A program made the position numbers and the translations under genes. 64,000 nt of DNA, from assembly GCF_933775445.1 (NCBI RefSeq), contig NW_026089435.1, positions 124,001-188,000 of the forward strand, written 5' to 3'. The stretch is from Argentina anserina (lineage: Eukaryota > Streptophyta > Magnoliopsida > Rosales > Rosaceae). Numbering within the stretch: the first letter of the stretch is position 1; every line of letters begins with the position of its first letter. The notes under the pieces were generated by a model. It saw only the letters and a program-made list of their open reading frames with translations. It did no database searches and had not been told where the DNA came from. Of the stretch, positions 12,030 through 26,469 are shown piece by piece.

Positions 12030-14180
12030 CAAACGATGTAAAGATACACAATTGGAATAGTAAACATACGCAAACGATGTAAAGATACTCAGTTTGAAAG
12101 AAACACACTCCCACACTTGCAAAACTCTCAAATTCAATAGAAACTCGCATCAGAAAGCCTTACAGAAAGATACTCAAACGAGAAATGAAAAGATACTCAA
12201 TTGGAATTGTAAAGATACGCAAACGATGTAAAGATACACAATTGGAATAGTAAAGATACGCAAACGATGTAAAGATACTCAGTTTGAAAGAAACACACTC
12301 CCACACTTGTAAAACTCTCAAATACAATAGAAACTCGCATCAGAAGCCTTACAGAAAGATACTCAAATGAGAAATGAAAAGATACACAATTGGAATAGTA
12401 AAGATACGCAAACGATGTAAAGATACACAATTGGAATAGTAAAGATACGCAAACGATGTAAAGATACTCAGTTTGAACGAAACACACTCCCACACTTGCA
12501 AAACTCTCAAATTCAATAGAAACTCGCATCAGAAAGCCTTACAGAAAGATACTCAAACGAGAAATTAAAAGATACACAATTGGAATAGTAAAGATACGCA
12601 AACGATGTAAAGATACACAATTGGAATAGTAAAGATACGCAAACGATGTAAAGATACTCAGTTTGAAAGAAACACACTCCCACACTTGTAAAACTCTCAA
12701 ATACAATAGAAACTCGCATCAGAAGCCTTACAGAAAGATACTCAAATGAGAAATGAAAAGATACACAATTGGAATAGTAAAGATACGCAAACGATGTAAA
12801 GATACACAATTGGAATAGTAAACATACGCAAACGATGTAAAGATATTCAGTTTGAAAGAAACACACTCCCACACTTGCAAAACTCTCAAATTCAATAGAA
12901 ACTCGCATCAGAAAGCCTTACAGAAAGATACTCAAACGAGAAATGAAAAGATACTCAATTAGAATTGTAAAGATACGCAAACGATGTAAAGATACACAAT
13001 TGGAATAGTAAACATACGCAAACGATGTAAAGATACTCAGTTTGAAAGAAACACACTCCCACACTTGCAAAACTATCAAATACAATAGAAACTCGCATCA
13101 GAACCCTTACAGAAAGATACTCAAATGAGAAATGAAAAGTTACACAATTGGAATAGTAAAGATACGCAAACGATGTAAAGATACACAATTGGAATAGTAA
13201 ACATACTCAAACGATGTAAAGATACTCAGTTTGAAAGAAACACACTCCCACACTTGCAAAACTCTCAAATTCAATAGAAACTCGCATCAGAAAGCCTTAC
13301 AGAAAGATACTCAAACGAGAAATGAAAAGATACTCAATTAGAATTGTAAAGATACGCAAACGATGTAAAGATACACAATTGGAATAGTAAATATACGCAA
13401 ACGATGTAAAGATACTCAGTTTGAAAGAAACACACTCCCACACTTGCAAAACACTCAAATACAATAGAAACTCGCATCAGAAGCCTTACAGAAAGATACT
13501 CAAACGAGAAATGAAAAGATACACAATTGGAATAGTAAAGATACGCAAACGATGTAAAGATACTCAGTTTGAACGAAACACACTCCCACACTTGCAAAAC
13601 ACTCAAATTCAATAGAAACACGCATCAGAAAGCCTTACAGAAAGATACTCAAACGAGAAATGAAAAGATACACAATTGGAATAGTAAAGATACGCAAACG
13701 ATGTAAAGATACACAATTGGAATAGTAAAGATACGAAAACGATGTAAAGATACACAATTGGAATAGTAAAGATACGCAAACGATGTAAAGATACTCAGTT
13801 TGAAAGAAACACACTCCCACACTTGCAAAACACTCAAATACAATAGAAACTCGCATCAGAAGCCTTACAGAAAGATACTCAAACGAGAAATGAAAAGATA
13901 CTCAATTAGAATTGTAAAGATACGCAAACGATGTAAAGATACACAATTGGAATAGTAAAGATACGCAAACGATGTAAAGATACTCAGTTTGAAAGAAACA
14001 CACTCCCACACTTGCAAAACTCTCAAATACAATAGAAACTCGCATCAGAAGCCTTACAGAAAGATACTCAAACGAGAAATGAAAAGATACACAATTGGAA
14101 TAGTAAAGATACGCAAACGATGTAAAGATACACAATTGGAATAGTAAAGATACGCAAACGATGTAAAGATACTCAGTTTG
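12030..14180 (+). repeat. Segment duplicated at 3030 bp, copy 2
   Basis: This is the partner of 9000-11150. A private change near 13205 (catactcaaacg in place of catacgcaaacg) distinguishes it. Its left part is again similar to 15038-16480 at an offset of 2841 bp, which makes it an intermediate in the series of HOR copies. Confidence 0.8.
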
Positions 14181-16519
14181 AAAGAAACACACTCCCACAC
14201 TTGCAAAACTCTCAAATTCAATAGAAACTCGCATCAGAAAGCCTTACAGAAAGATACTCAAACGAGAAATTAAAAGATACACAATTGGAATAGTAAAGAT
14301 ACGCAAACGATGTAAAGATACACAATTGGAATAGTAAAGATACGCAAACGATGTAAAGATACTCAGTTTGAAAGAAACACACTCCCACACCTGTAAAACT
14401 CTCAAATACAATAGAAACTCGCATCAGAAGCCTTACAGAAAGATCCTCAAACGAGAAATGAAAAGATACACAATTGAAATAGTAAAGATACGCAAACGTT
14501 GTAAAGATACACAATTGGAATAGTAAAGATACACAAACGATGTAAAGATACACAATTGGAATAGTAAAGATACGCAAACGATGTAAAGATACTCAGTTTG
14601 AAAGAAACACACTCCCACACTTGCAAAACTCTCAAATACAATAGAAACTCGCATCAGAAGCCTTACAGAAAGATACTCAAATGAGAAATGAAAAGATACA
14701 CAATTGGAATAGTAAAGATACGCAAACGATGTAAAGATACTCAGTTTGAAAGAAACACACTCCCACACTTGCAAAACTCTCAAATACAATTGAAACTCGC
14801 ATCAGAAGCCTTACAGAAAGATACTCAAACGAGAAATGAAAATATACACAATTGGAATAGTAAAGATACGCAAACGATGTAAAGATACACAATTGGAATA
14901 GTAAACATACGCAAACGATGTAAAGATACTCAGTTTGAAAGAAACACACTCCCACACTTGCAAAACTCTCAAATTCAATAGAAACTCGCATCAGAAAGCC
15001 TTACAGAAAGATACTCAAACGAGAAATGAAAAGATACTCAATTGGAATTGTAAAGATACACAAACGATGTAAAGATACACAATTGGAATAGTAAAGATAC
15101 GCAAACGATGTAAAGATACTCAGTTTGAAAGAAACACACTCCCGCACTTGCAAAACTCTCAAATACAGTAGAAACTCGCATCAGAAGCCTTACAGAAAGA
15201 TACTCAAACGAGAAATGAAAAGATACACAATTGGAATAGTAAAGATACGCAAACGATGTAAAGATACACAATTGGAATAGTAAACATACGCAAACGATGT
15301 AAAGATACACAGTTTGAAAGAAACACACTCCCACACTTGCAAAACTCTCAAATTCAATAGAAACTCGCATCAGAAAGCCTTACAGAAAGATACTCAAACG
15401 AGAAATTAAAAGATACACAATTGGAATAGTAAAGATACGCAAACGATGTAAAGATACACAATTGGAATAGTAAAGATACGCAAACGATGTAAAGATACTC
15501 AGTTTGAAAGAAACACACTCCCACACTTGTAAAACTCTCAAATACAATAGAAACTCGCATCAGAAGCCTTACAGAAAGATACTCAAATGAGAAATGAAAA
15601 GATACACAATTGGAATAGTAAAGATACGCAAACGATGTAAAGATACACAATTGGAATAGTAAACATACGCAAACGATGTAAAGATATTCAGTTTGAAAGA
15701 AACACACTCCCACACTTGCAAAACTCTCAAATTCAATTGAAACTCGCATCAGAAAGCCTTACAGAAAGATACTCAAACGAGAAATGAAAAGATACTCAAT
15801 TAGAATTGTAAAGATACGCAAACGATGTAAAGATACACAATTGGAATAGTAAACATACGCAAACGATGTAAAGATACTCAGTTTGAAAGAAACACACTCC
15901 CACACTTGCAAAACTATCAAATACAATAGAAACTCGCATCAGAACCCTTACAGAAAGATACTCAAATGAGAAATGAAAAGTTACACAATTGGAATAGTAA
16001 AGATACGCAAACGATGTAAAGATACACAATTGGAATAGTAAACATACGCAAACGATGTAAAGATACTCAGTTTGAAAGAAACACACTCCCACACTTGCAA
16101 AACTCTCAAATTCAATAGAAACTCGCATCAGAAAGCCTTACAGAAAGATACTCAAACGAGAAATGAAAAGATACTCAATTAGAATTGTAAAGATACGCAA
16201 ACGATGTAAAGATACACAATTGGAATAGTAAATATACGCAAACGATGTAAAGATACTCAGTTTGAAAGAAACACACTCCCACACTTGCAAAACACTCAAA
16301 TACAATAGAAACTCGCATCAGAAGCCTTACAGAAAGATACTCAAACGAGAAATGAAAAGATACACAATTGGAATAGTAAAGATACGCAAACGATGTAAAG
16401 ATACTCAGTTTGAACGAAACACACTCCCACACTTGCAAAACACTCAAATTCAATAGAAACACGCATCAGAAAGCCTTACAGAAAGATACTCAAACGAGAA
16501 ATGAAAAGATACACAATTG

Positions 16520-18561
16520 GAATAGTAAAGATACGCAAACGATGTAAAGATACACAATTGGAATAGTAAAGATACGCAAACGATGTAAAGATACTCAGTT
16601 TGAAAGAAACACACTCCCACACTTGTAAAACTCTCAAATACAATAGAAACTCGCATCAGAAGCCTTACAGAAAGATCCTCAAACGAGAAATGAAAAGATA
16701 CACAATTGAAATAGTAAAGATACGCAAACGTTGTAAAGATACACAATTGGAATAGTAAAGATACGCAAACGATGTAAAGATACACAATTGGAATAGTAAA
16801 GATACGCAAACGATGTAAAGATACTCAGTTTGAAAGAAACACACTCCCACACTTGCAAAACTCTCAAATACAATAGAAACTCGCATCAGAAGCCTTACAG
16901 AAAGATACTCAAACGAGAAATTAAAAGATACACAATTGGAATAGTAAAGATACGCAAACGATGTAAAGATACTCAGATTGAAAGAAACACACTCCCACAC
17001 ATGCAAAACTCTCAAATACAATAGAAACTCGCATCAGAAGCCTTACAGAAAGATACTCAAATGAGAAATGAAAAGATACACAATTGGAATAGTAAAGATA
17101 CGCAAACGATGTAAAGATACTCAGTTTGAAAGAAACACACTCCCACACTTGCAAAACTCTCAAATACAATTGAAACTCGCATCAGAAGCCTTACAGAAAG
17201 ATACTCAAACGAGAAATGAAAATATACACAATTGGAATAGTAAAGATACGCAAACGATGTAAAGATACACAATTGGAATAGTAAACATACGCAAACGATG
17301 TAAAGATACTCAGTTTGAAAGAAACACACTCCCACACTTGCAAAACTCTCAAATTCAATAGAAACTCGCATCAGAAAGCCTTACAGAAAGATACTCAAAC
17401 GAGAAATGAAAAGATACTCAATTGGAATTGTAAAGATACACAAACGATGTAAAGATACACAATTGGAATAGTAAAGATACGCAAACGATGTAAAGATACT
17501 CAGTTTGAAAGAAACACACTCCCGCACTTGCAAAACTCTCAAATACAATAGAAACTCGCATCAGAAGCCTTACAGAAAGATACTCAAACGAGAAATGAAA
17601 AGATACACAATTGGAATAGTAAAGATACGCAAACGATGTAAAGATACACAATTGGAATAGTAAACATACGCAAACGATGTAAAGATACACAGTTTGAAAT
17701 AAACACACTCCCACACTTGCAAAACTCTCAAATTCAATAGAAACACGCATCAGAAAGCCTTACAGAAAGATACTCAAACGAGAAATTAAAAGATACACAA
17801 TTGGAATAGTAAAGATACGCAAACGATGTAAAGATACACAATTGGAATAGTAAAGATACGCAAACGATGTAAAGATACTCAGTTTGAAAGAAACACACTC
17901 CCACACTTGTAAAACTCTCAAATACAATAGAAACTCGCATCAGAAGCCTTACAGAAAGATACTCAAATGAGAAATGAAAAGATACACAATTGGAATAGTA
18001 AAGATACGCAAACGATGTAAAGATACACAATTGGAATAGTAAACATACGCAAACGATGTAAAGATATTCAGTTTGAAAGAAACACACTCCCACACTTGCA
18101 AAACTCTCAAATTCAATAGAAACTCGCATCAGAAAGCCTTACAGAAAGATACTCAAACGAGAAATGAAAAGATACTCAATTAGAATTGTAAAGATACGCA
18201 AACGATGTAAAGATACACAATTGGAATAGTAAACATACGCAAACGATGTAAAGATACTCAGTTTGAAAGAAACACACTCCCACACTTGCAAAACTATCAA
18301 ATACAATAGAAACTCGCATCAGAACCCTTACAGAAAGATACTCAAATGAGAAATGAAAAGTTACACAATTGGAATAGTAAAGATACGCAAACGATGTAAA
18401 GATACACAATTGGAATAGTAAACATACGCAAACGATGTAAAGATACTCAGTTTGAAAGAAACACAGTCCCACACTTGCAAAACTCTCAAATTCAATAGAA
18501 ACTCGCATCAGAAAGCCTTACAGAAAGATACTCAAACGAGAAATGAAAAGATACTCAATTA
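16520..18561 (+). repeat. 2042-bp HOR, copy 1 of 3
   Basis: The copy begins in the unit preceding the agatcctcaaacg block and runs through the aaaatatacac, cactcccgcac, agatattcag and gaaccc units. Copies 2 and 3 have the same landmarks exactly 2042 and 4084 bp to the right. Private changes include gaaataaacac near 17696 and aatagaaacacgc near 17739. Confidence 0.85.
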
Positions 18562-20603
18562 GAATTGTAAAGATACGCAAACGATGTAAAGATACACAAT
18601 TGGAATAGTAAATATACGCAAACGATGTAAAGATACTCAGTTTGAAAGAAACACACTCCCACACTTGTAAAACTCTCAAATACAATAGAAACTCGCATCA
18701 GAAGCCTTACAGAAAGATCCTCAAACGAGAAATGAAAAGATACACAATTGAAATAGTAAAGATACGCAAACGTTGTAAAGATACACAATTGGAATAGTAA
18801 AGATACACAAACGATGTAAAGATACACAATTGGAATAGTAAAGATACGCAAACGATGTAAAGATACTCAGTTTGAAAGAAACACACTCCCACACTTGCAA
18901 AACTCTCAAATACAATAGAAACTCGCATCAGAAGCCTTACAGAAAGATACTCAAACGAGAAATTAAAAGATACACAATTGGAATAGTAAAGATACGCAAA
19001 CGATGTAAAGATACTCAGATTGAAAGAAACACACTCCCACACATGCAAAACTCTCAAATACAATAGAAACTCGCATCAGAAGCCTTACAGAAAGATACTC
19101 AAATGAGAAATGAAAAGATACACAATTGGAATAGTAAAGATACGCAAACGATGTAAAGATACTCAGTTTGAAAGAAACACACTCCCACACTTGCAAAACT
19201 CTCAAATACAATTGAAACTCGCATCAGAAGCCTTACAGAAAGATACTCAAACGAGAAATGAAAATATACACAATTGGAATAGTAAAGATACGCAAACGAT
19301 GTAAAGATACACAATTGGAATAGTAAACATACGCAAACGATGTAAAGATACTCAGTTTGAAAGAAACACACTCCCACACTTGCAAAACTCTCAAATTCAA
19401 TAGAAACTCGCATCAGAAAGCCTTACAGAAAGATACTCAAACGAGAAATGAAAAGATACTCAATTGGAATTGTAAAGATACACAAACGATGTAAAGATAC
19501 ACAATTGGAATAGTAAAGATACGCAAACGATGTAAAGATACTCAGTTTGAAAGAAACACACTCCCGCACTTGCAAAACTCTCAAATACAATAGAAACTCG
19601 CATCAGAAGCCTTACAGAAAGATACTCAAACGAGAAATGAAAAGATACACAATTGGAATAGTAAAGATACGCAAACGATGTAAAGATACACAATTGGAAT
19701 AGTAAACATACGCAAACGATGTAAAGATACACAGTTTGAAAGAAACACACTCCCACACTTGCAAAACTCTCAAATTCAATAGAAACTCGCATCAGAAAGC
19801 CTTACAGAAAGATACTCAAACGAGAAATTAAAAGATACACAATTGGAATAGTAAAGATACGCAAACGATGTAAAGATACACAATTGGAATAGTAAAGATA
19901 CGCAAACGATGTAAAGATACTCAGTTTGAAAGAAACACACTCCCACACTTGTAAAACTCTCAAATACAATAGAAACTCGCATCAGAAGCCTTACAGAAAG
20001 ATACTCAAATGAGAAATGAAAAGATACACAATTGGAATAGTAAAGATACGCAAACGATGTAAAGATACACAATTGGAATAGTAAACATACGCAAACGATG
20101 TAAAGATATTCAGTTTGAAAGAAACACACTCCCACACTTGCAAAACTCTCAAATTCAATAGAAACTCGCATCAGAAAGCCTTACAGAAAGATACTCAAAC
20201 GAGAAATGAAAAGATACTCAATTAGAATTGTAAAGATACGCAAACGATGTAAAGATACACAATTGGAATAGTAAACATACGCAAACGATGTAAAGATACT
20301 CAGTTTGAAAGAAACACACTCCCACACTTGCAAAACTATCAAATACAATAGAAACTCGCATCAGAACCCTTACAGAAAGATACTCAAATGAGAAATGAAA
20401 AGTTACACAATTGGAATAGTAAAGATACGCAAACGATGTAAAGATACACAATTGGAATAGTAAACATACGCAAACGATGTAAAGATACTCAGTTTGAAAG
20501 AAACACAGTCCCACACTTGCAAAACTCTCAAATTCAATAGAAACTCGCATCAGAAAGCCTTACAGAAAGATACTCAAACGAGAAATGAAAAGATACTCAA
20601 TTA
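18562..20603 (+). repeat. 2042-bp HOR, copy 2 of 3
   Basis: This unit aligns with copy 1 and copy 3 without length change. It shares with copy 1 the private gaaacacagtccc variant (near 18460 in copy 1 and 20502 here). Copy 3 has the normal cacactccc, so copies 1 and 2 are closer to each other at that site. Confidence 0.85.
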
Positions 20604-22645
20604 GAATTGTAAAGATACGCAAACGATGTAAAGATACACAATTGGAATAGTAAATATACGCAAACGATGTAAAGATACTCAGTTTGAAAGAAACACACTC
20701 CCACACTTGTAAAACTCTCAAATACAATAGAAACTCGCATCAGAAGCCTTACAGAAAGATCCTCAAACGAGAAATGAAAAGATACACAATTGAAATAGTA
20801 AAGATACGCAAACGTTGTAAAGATACACAATTGGAATAGTAAAGATACACAAACGATGTAAAGATACACAATTGGAATAGTAAAGATACGCAAACGATGT
20901 AAAGATACTCAGTTTGAAAGAAACACACTCCCACACTTGCAAAACTCTCAAATACAATAGAAACTCGCATCAGAAGCCTTACAGAAAGATACTCAAACGA
21001 GAAATTAAAAGATACACAATTGGAATAGTAAAGATACGCAAACGATGTAAAGATACTCAGATAGAAAGAAACACACTCCCACACATGCAAAACTCTCAAA
21101 TACAATAGAAACTCGCATCAGAAGCCTTACAGAAAGATACTCAAATGAGAAATGAAAAGATACACAATTGGAATAGTAAAGATACGCAAACGATGTAAAG
21201 ATACTCAGTTTGAAAGAAACACACTCCCACACTTGCAAAACTCTCAAATACAATTGAAACTCGCATCAGAAGCCTTACAGAAAGATACTCAAACGAGAAA
21301 TGAAAATATACACAATTGGAATAGTAAAGATACGCAAACGATGTAAAGATACACAATTGGAATAGTAAACATACGCAAACGATGTAAAGATACTCAGTTT
21401 GAAAGAAACACACTCCCACACTTGCAAAACTCTCAAATTCAATAGAAACTCGCATCAGAAAGCCTTACAGAAAGATACTCAAACGAGAAATGAAAAGATA
21501 CTCAATTGGAATTGTAAAGATACACAAACGATGTAAAGATACACAATTGGAATAGTAAAGATACGCAAACGATGTAAAGATACTCAGTTTGAAAGAAACA
21601 CACTCCCGCACTTGCAAAACTCTCAAATACAATAGAAACTCGCATCAGAAGCCTTACAGAAAGATACTCAAACGAGAAATGAAAAGATACACAATTGGAA
21701 TAGTAAAGATACGCAAACGATGTAAAGATACACAATTGGAATAGTAAACATACGCAAACGATGTAAAGATACACAGTTTGAAAGAAACACACTCCCACAC
21801 TTGCAAAACTCTCAAATTCAATAGAAACTCGCATCAGAAAGCCTTACAGAAAGATACTCAAACGAGAAATTAAAAGATACACAATTGGAATAGTAAAGAT
21901 ACGCAAACGATGTAAAGATACACAATTGGAATAGTAAAGATACGCAAACGATGTAAAGATACTCAGTTTGAAAGAAACACACTCCCACACTTGCAAAACT
22001 CTCAAATACAATAGAAACTCGCATCAGAAGCCTTACAGAAAGATACTCAAATGAGAAATGAAAAGATACACAATTGGAATAGTAAAGATACGCAAACGAT
22101 GTAAAGATACACAATTGGAATAGTAAACATACGCAAACGATGTAAAGATATTCAGTTTGAAAGAAACACACTCCCACACTTGCAAAACTCTCAAATTCAA
22201 TAGAAACTCGCATCAGAAAGCCTTACAGAAAGATACTCAAACGAGAAATGAAAAGATACTCAATTGGAATTGTAAAGATACGCAAACGATGTAAAGATAC
22301 ACAATTGGAATAGTAAACATACGCAAACGATGTAAAGATACTCAGTTTGAAAGAAACACACTCCCACACTTGCAAAACTATCAAATACAATAGAAACTCG
22401 CATCAGAACCCTTACAGAAAGATACTCAAATGAGAAATGAAAAGTTACACAATTGGAATAGTAAAGATACGCAAACGATGTAAAGATACACAATTGGAAT
22501 AGTAAACATACGCAAACGATGTAAAGATACTCAGTTTGAAAGAAACACACTCCCACACTTGCAAAACTCTCAAATTCAATAGAAACTCGCATCAGAAAGC
22601 CTTACAGAAAGATACTCAAACGAGAAATGAAAAGATACTCAATTA
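20604..22645 (+). repeat. 2042-bp HOR, copy 3 of 3
   Basis: The match to copy 2 continues to about 22740 and then changes to the cttgcaaaacactc block also seen at 10410, 13440 and 16280. Private changes include cagatagaaag near 21059 and cacttgcaaaac near 21988, where the other copies have cacttgtaaaac. Confidence 0.85.
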
Positions 22646-25215
22646 GAATTGTAAAGATACGCAAACGATGTAAAGATACACAATTGGAATAGTAAATATA
22701 CGCAAACGATGTAAAGATACTCAGTTTGAAAGAAACACACTCCCACACTTGCAAAACACTCAAATACAATAGAAACTCGCATCAGAAGCCTTACAGAAAG
22801 ATACTCAAACGAGAAATGAAAAGATACACAATTGGAATAGTAAAGATACGCAAACGATGTAAAGATACTCAGTTTGAACGAAACACACTCCCACACTTGC
22901 AAAACACTCAAATTCAATAGAAACACGCATCAGAAAGCCTTACAGAAAGATACTCAAACGAGAAATGAAAAGATACACAATTGGAATAGTAAAGATACGC
23001 AAACGATGTAAAGATACACAATTGGAATAGTAAAGATACGAAAACGATGTAAAGATACACAATTGGAATAGTAAAGATACGCAAACGATGTAAAGATACT
23101 CAGTTTGAAAGAAACACACTCCCACACTTGCAAAACACTCAAATACAATAGAAACTCGCATCAGAAGCCTTACAGAAAGATACTCAAACGAGAAATGAAA
23201 AGATACTCAATTAGAATTGTAAAGATACGCAAACGATGTAAAGATACACAATTGGAATAGTAAAGATACGCAAACGATGTAAAGATACTCAGTTTGAAAG
23301 AAACACACTCCCACACTTGCAAAACTCTCAAATACAATAGAAACTCGCATCAGAAGCCTTACAGAAAGATACTCAAACGAGAAATGAAAAGATACACAAT
23401 TGGAATAGTAAAGATACGCAAACGATGTAAAGATACACAATTGGAATAGTAAAGATACGCAAACGATGTAAAGATACTCAGTTTGAAAGAAACACACTCC
23501 CACACTTGCAAAACTCTCAAATTCAATAGAAACTCGCATCAGAAAGCCTTACAGAAAGATACTCAAACGAGAAATTAAAAGATACACAATTGGAATAGTA
23601 AAGATACGCAAACGATGTAAAGATACACAATTGGAATAGTAAAGATACGAAAACGATGTAAAGATACACAATTGGAATAGTAAAGATACGCAAACGATGT
23701 AAAGATACTCAGTTTGAAAGAAACACACTCCCACACTTGCAAAACACTCAAATACAATAGAAACTCGCATCAGAAGCCTTACAGAAAGATACTCAAACGA
23801 GAAATGAAAAGATACTCAATTAGAATTGTAAAGATACGCAAACGATGTAAAGATACACAATTGGAATAGTAAAGATACGCAAACGATGTAAAGATACTCA
23901 GTTTGAAAGAAACACACTCCCACACTTGCAAAACTCTCAAATACAATAGAAACTCGCATCAGAAGCCTTACAGAAAGATACTCAAACGAGAAATTAAAAG
24001 ATACACAATTGGAATAGTAAAGATACGCAAACGATGTAAAGATACACAATTGGAATAGTAAAGATACGCAAACGATGTAAAGATACTCAGTTTGAAAGAA
24101 ACACACTCCCACACTTGTAAAACTCTCAAATACAATAGAAACTCGCATCAGAAGCCTTACAGAAAGATCCTCAAACGAGAAATGAAAAGATACACAATTG
24201 AAATAGTAAAGATACGCAAACGTTGTAAAGATACACAATTGGAATAGTAAAGATACACAAACGATGTAAAGATACACAATTGGAATAGTAAAGATACGCA
24301 AACGATGTAAAGATACTCAGTTTGAAAGAAACACACTCCCACACTTGCAAAACTCTCAAATACAATAGAAACTCGCATCAGAAGCCTTACAGAAAGATAC
24401 TCAAACGAGAAATTAAAAGATACACAATTGGAATAGTAAAGATACGCAAACGATGTAAAGATACTCAGATTGAAAGAAACACACTCCCACACATGCAAAA
24501 CTCTCAAATACAATAGAAACTCGCATCAGAAGCCTTACAGAAAGATACTCAAATGAGAAATGAAAAGATACACAATTGGAATAGTAAAGATACGCAAACG
24601 ATGTAAAGATACACAATTGGAATAGTAAAGATACGCAAACGATGTAAAGATACTCAGTTTGAAAGAAACACACTCCCACACTTGCAAAACTCTCAAATAC
24701 AATTGAAACTCGCATCAGAAGCCTTACAGAAAGATACTCAAACGAGAAATGAAAATATACACAATTGGAATAGTAAAGATACGCAAACGATGTAAAGATA
24801 CACAATTGGAATAGTAAACATACGCAAACGATGTAAAGATACTCAGTTTGAAAGAAACACACTCCCACACTTGCAAAACTCTCAAATTCAATAGAAACTC
24901 GCATCAGAAAGCCTTACAGAAAGATACTCAAACGAGAAATGAAAAGATACTCAATTGGAATTGTAAAGATACACAAACGATGTAAAGATACACAATTGGA
25001 ATAGTAAAGATACGCAAACGATGTAAAGATACTCAGTTTGAAAGAAACACACTCCCGCACTTGCAAAACTCTCAAATACAATAGAAACTCGCATCAGAAG
25101 CCTTACAGAAAGATACTCAAACGAGAAATGAAAAGATACACAATTGGAATAGTAAAGATACGCAAACGATGTAAAGATACACAATTGGAATAGTAAACAT
25201 ACGCAAACGATGTAA

Positions 25216-25235
25216 AGATACACAACACACTCCCA
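25216..25235 (+). repeat. Private 11-bp deletion in a tail
   Basis: The sequence reads gatacacaacacactccc where sister units (for example near 19733 and 21775) read gatacacagtttgaaagaa followed by acacactccc. The 11 bp gtttgaaagaa are missing. It is the only copy of this deletion that I see, so it arose after the surrounding HOR had been amplified. It lies close to the change from HOR family I to family II. Confidence 0.85.
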
Positions 25236-26274
25236 CACTTGCAAAACTCTCAAATTCAATAGAAACTTGCATCAGAAAGCATTACAGAAAGATACTCAAA
25301 CGAGAAATGAAAAGATACTCAATTGGAATAGTAAAGATACGCAAACGATGTAAAGATACACAATTGGAATAGTAAAGATACGGAAACGATCTAAAGATAC
25401 ACAATTGGAATAGTAAAGATACGCAAACGATGTAAAGATACACAGTTTGAAAGAAACACACTCCCACACTTGCAAAACTCTCAAATACAATAGAAACTCG
25501 CATCAGAAGCCTTACAGAAAGATACTCAAACGAGAAATGAAAAGATACACAATTGGAATAGTAAAGATACGCAAACGATGTAAAGATACACAATTGGAAT
25601 AGTAAACATACGCAAACGATGTAAAGATACTCAGTTTGAACGAAACACACTCCCACACTTGCAAAACTCTCAAATTCAATAGAAACTCGCATCAGAAAGC
25701 CTTACAGAAAGATACTCAAACGAGAAATGAAAAGATACTCAATTGGAATTGTAAAGATACGCAAACGATGTAAAGATACACAATTGGAATAGTAAAGAGA
25801 CGCAAACGATGTAAAGATACTCAGTTTGAAAGAAACACACTCCCACACTTGCAAAACTCTCAAATACAATAGAAACTCGCATCAGAAGCCTTACAGAAAG
25901 ATACTCAAACGAGAAATGAAAAGACACACGATTGGAATAGTAAAGATACGAAAACGATATAAAGATACACAATTGGAATAGTAAAGATACGCAAACGATG
26001 TAAAGATACTCAGTTTGAAAGAAACACACTCCCACACTTGCAAAACTCTCTAATTCAATAGAAACTCGCATCAGAAAGCCTTACAGAAAGATACTCAAAC
26101 GAGAAATTAAAAGTTACACAATTGGAATAGTAAAGATACGCAAACGATGTAAAGATACACAATTGGAATAGTAAACATACGCAAACGATGTAAAGATATT
26201 CAGTTTGAAAGAAACACACTCCCACACTTGCAAAACTCTCAAATTCAATAGAAACTCGCATCAGAAAGCCTTAC

Positions 26275-26300
26275 AGAAAGATACTCAATTAGAATTGTAA
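26275..26300 (+). repeat. 23-bp head deletion, amplified with the HOR
   Basis: The unit reads cagaaagatactcaattag and lacks the 23 bp that normally separate two gatactcaa motifs in this unit type. The same event is present near 28572, 30446, 32922, 34802 and 36670, the copies near 30446 and 34802 with a further change (gatactctattag). The deletion lies between direct repeats of gatactcaa, and its presence in six HOR copies shows it arose before their amplification. Confidence 0.9.
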
Positions 26301-26469
26301 AGATACGCAAACGATGTAAAGATACACAATTGGAATAGTAAAGATACGCAAACGATGTAAAGATACTCAGTTTGAAAGAAACACACTCCCACACTTGCAA
26401 AACTATCAAATACAATAGAAACTCGCATCAGAACCCTTACAGAAAGATACTCAAACGAGAAATGAAAAG

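Larger units (their letters stand above)
9000..25260 (+). repeat. HOR family I domain (anchor spacings 3030, 2841, 2380, 2042, 2042)
   Basis: A characteristic block (A-class unit with aaattaaaag, B unit with cacttgtaaaac and tactcaaatgag, unit with agatattcag) recurs at 9483, 12513, 15354, 17734, 19776 and 21818. A unit with aactatcaaatac, gaaccc and aaagttacac follows each. The spacings differ by whole units: 3030 minus 2841 is 189, and 2380 minus 2042 is 338. This is expected from unequal exchange in register. Recognisable rare-variant blocks (agatcctcaaacg with caaacgttg; aaaatatacac) shuffle between copies, so the family is mosaic. The last part, about 22740-25260, is a rearranged combination of these blocks. 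Confidence 0.85.
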
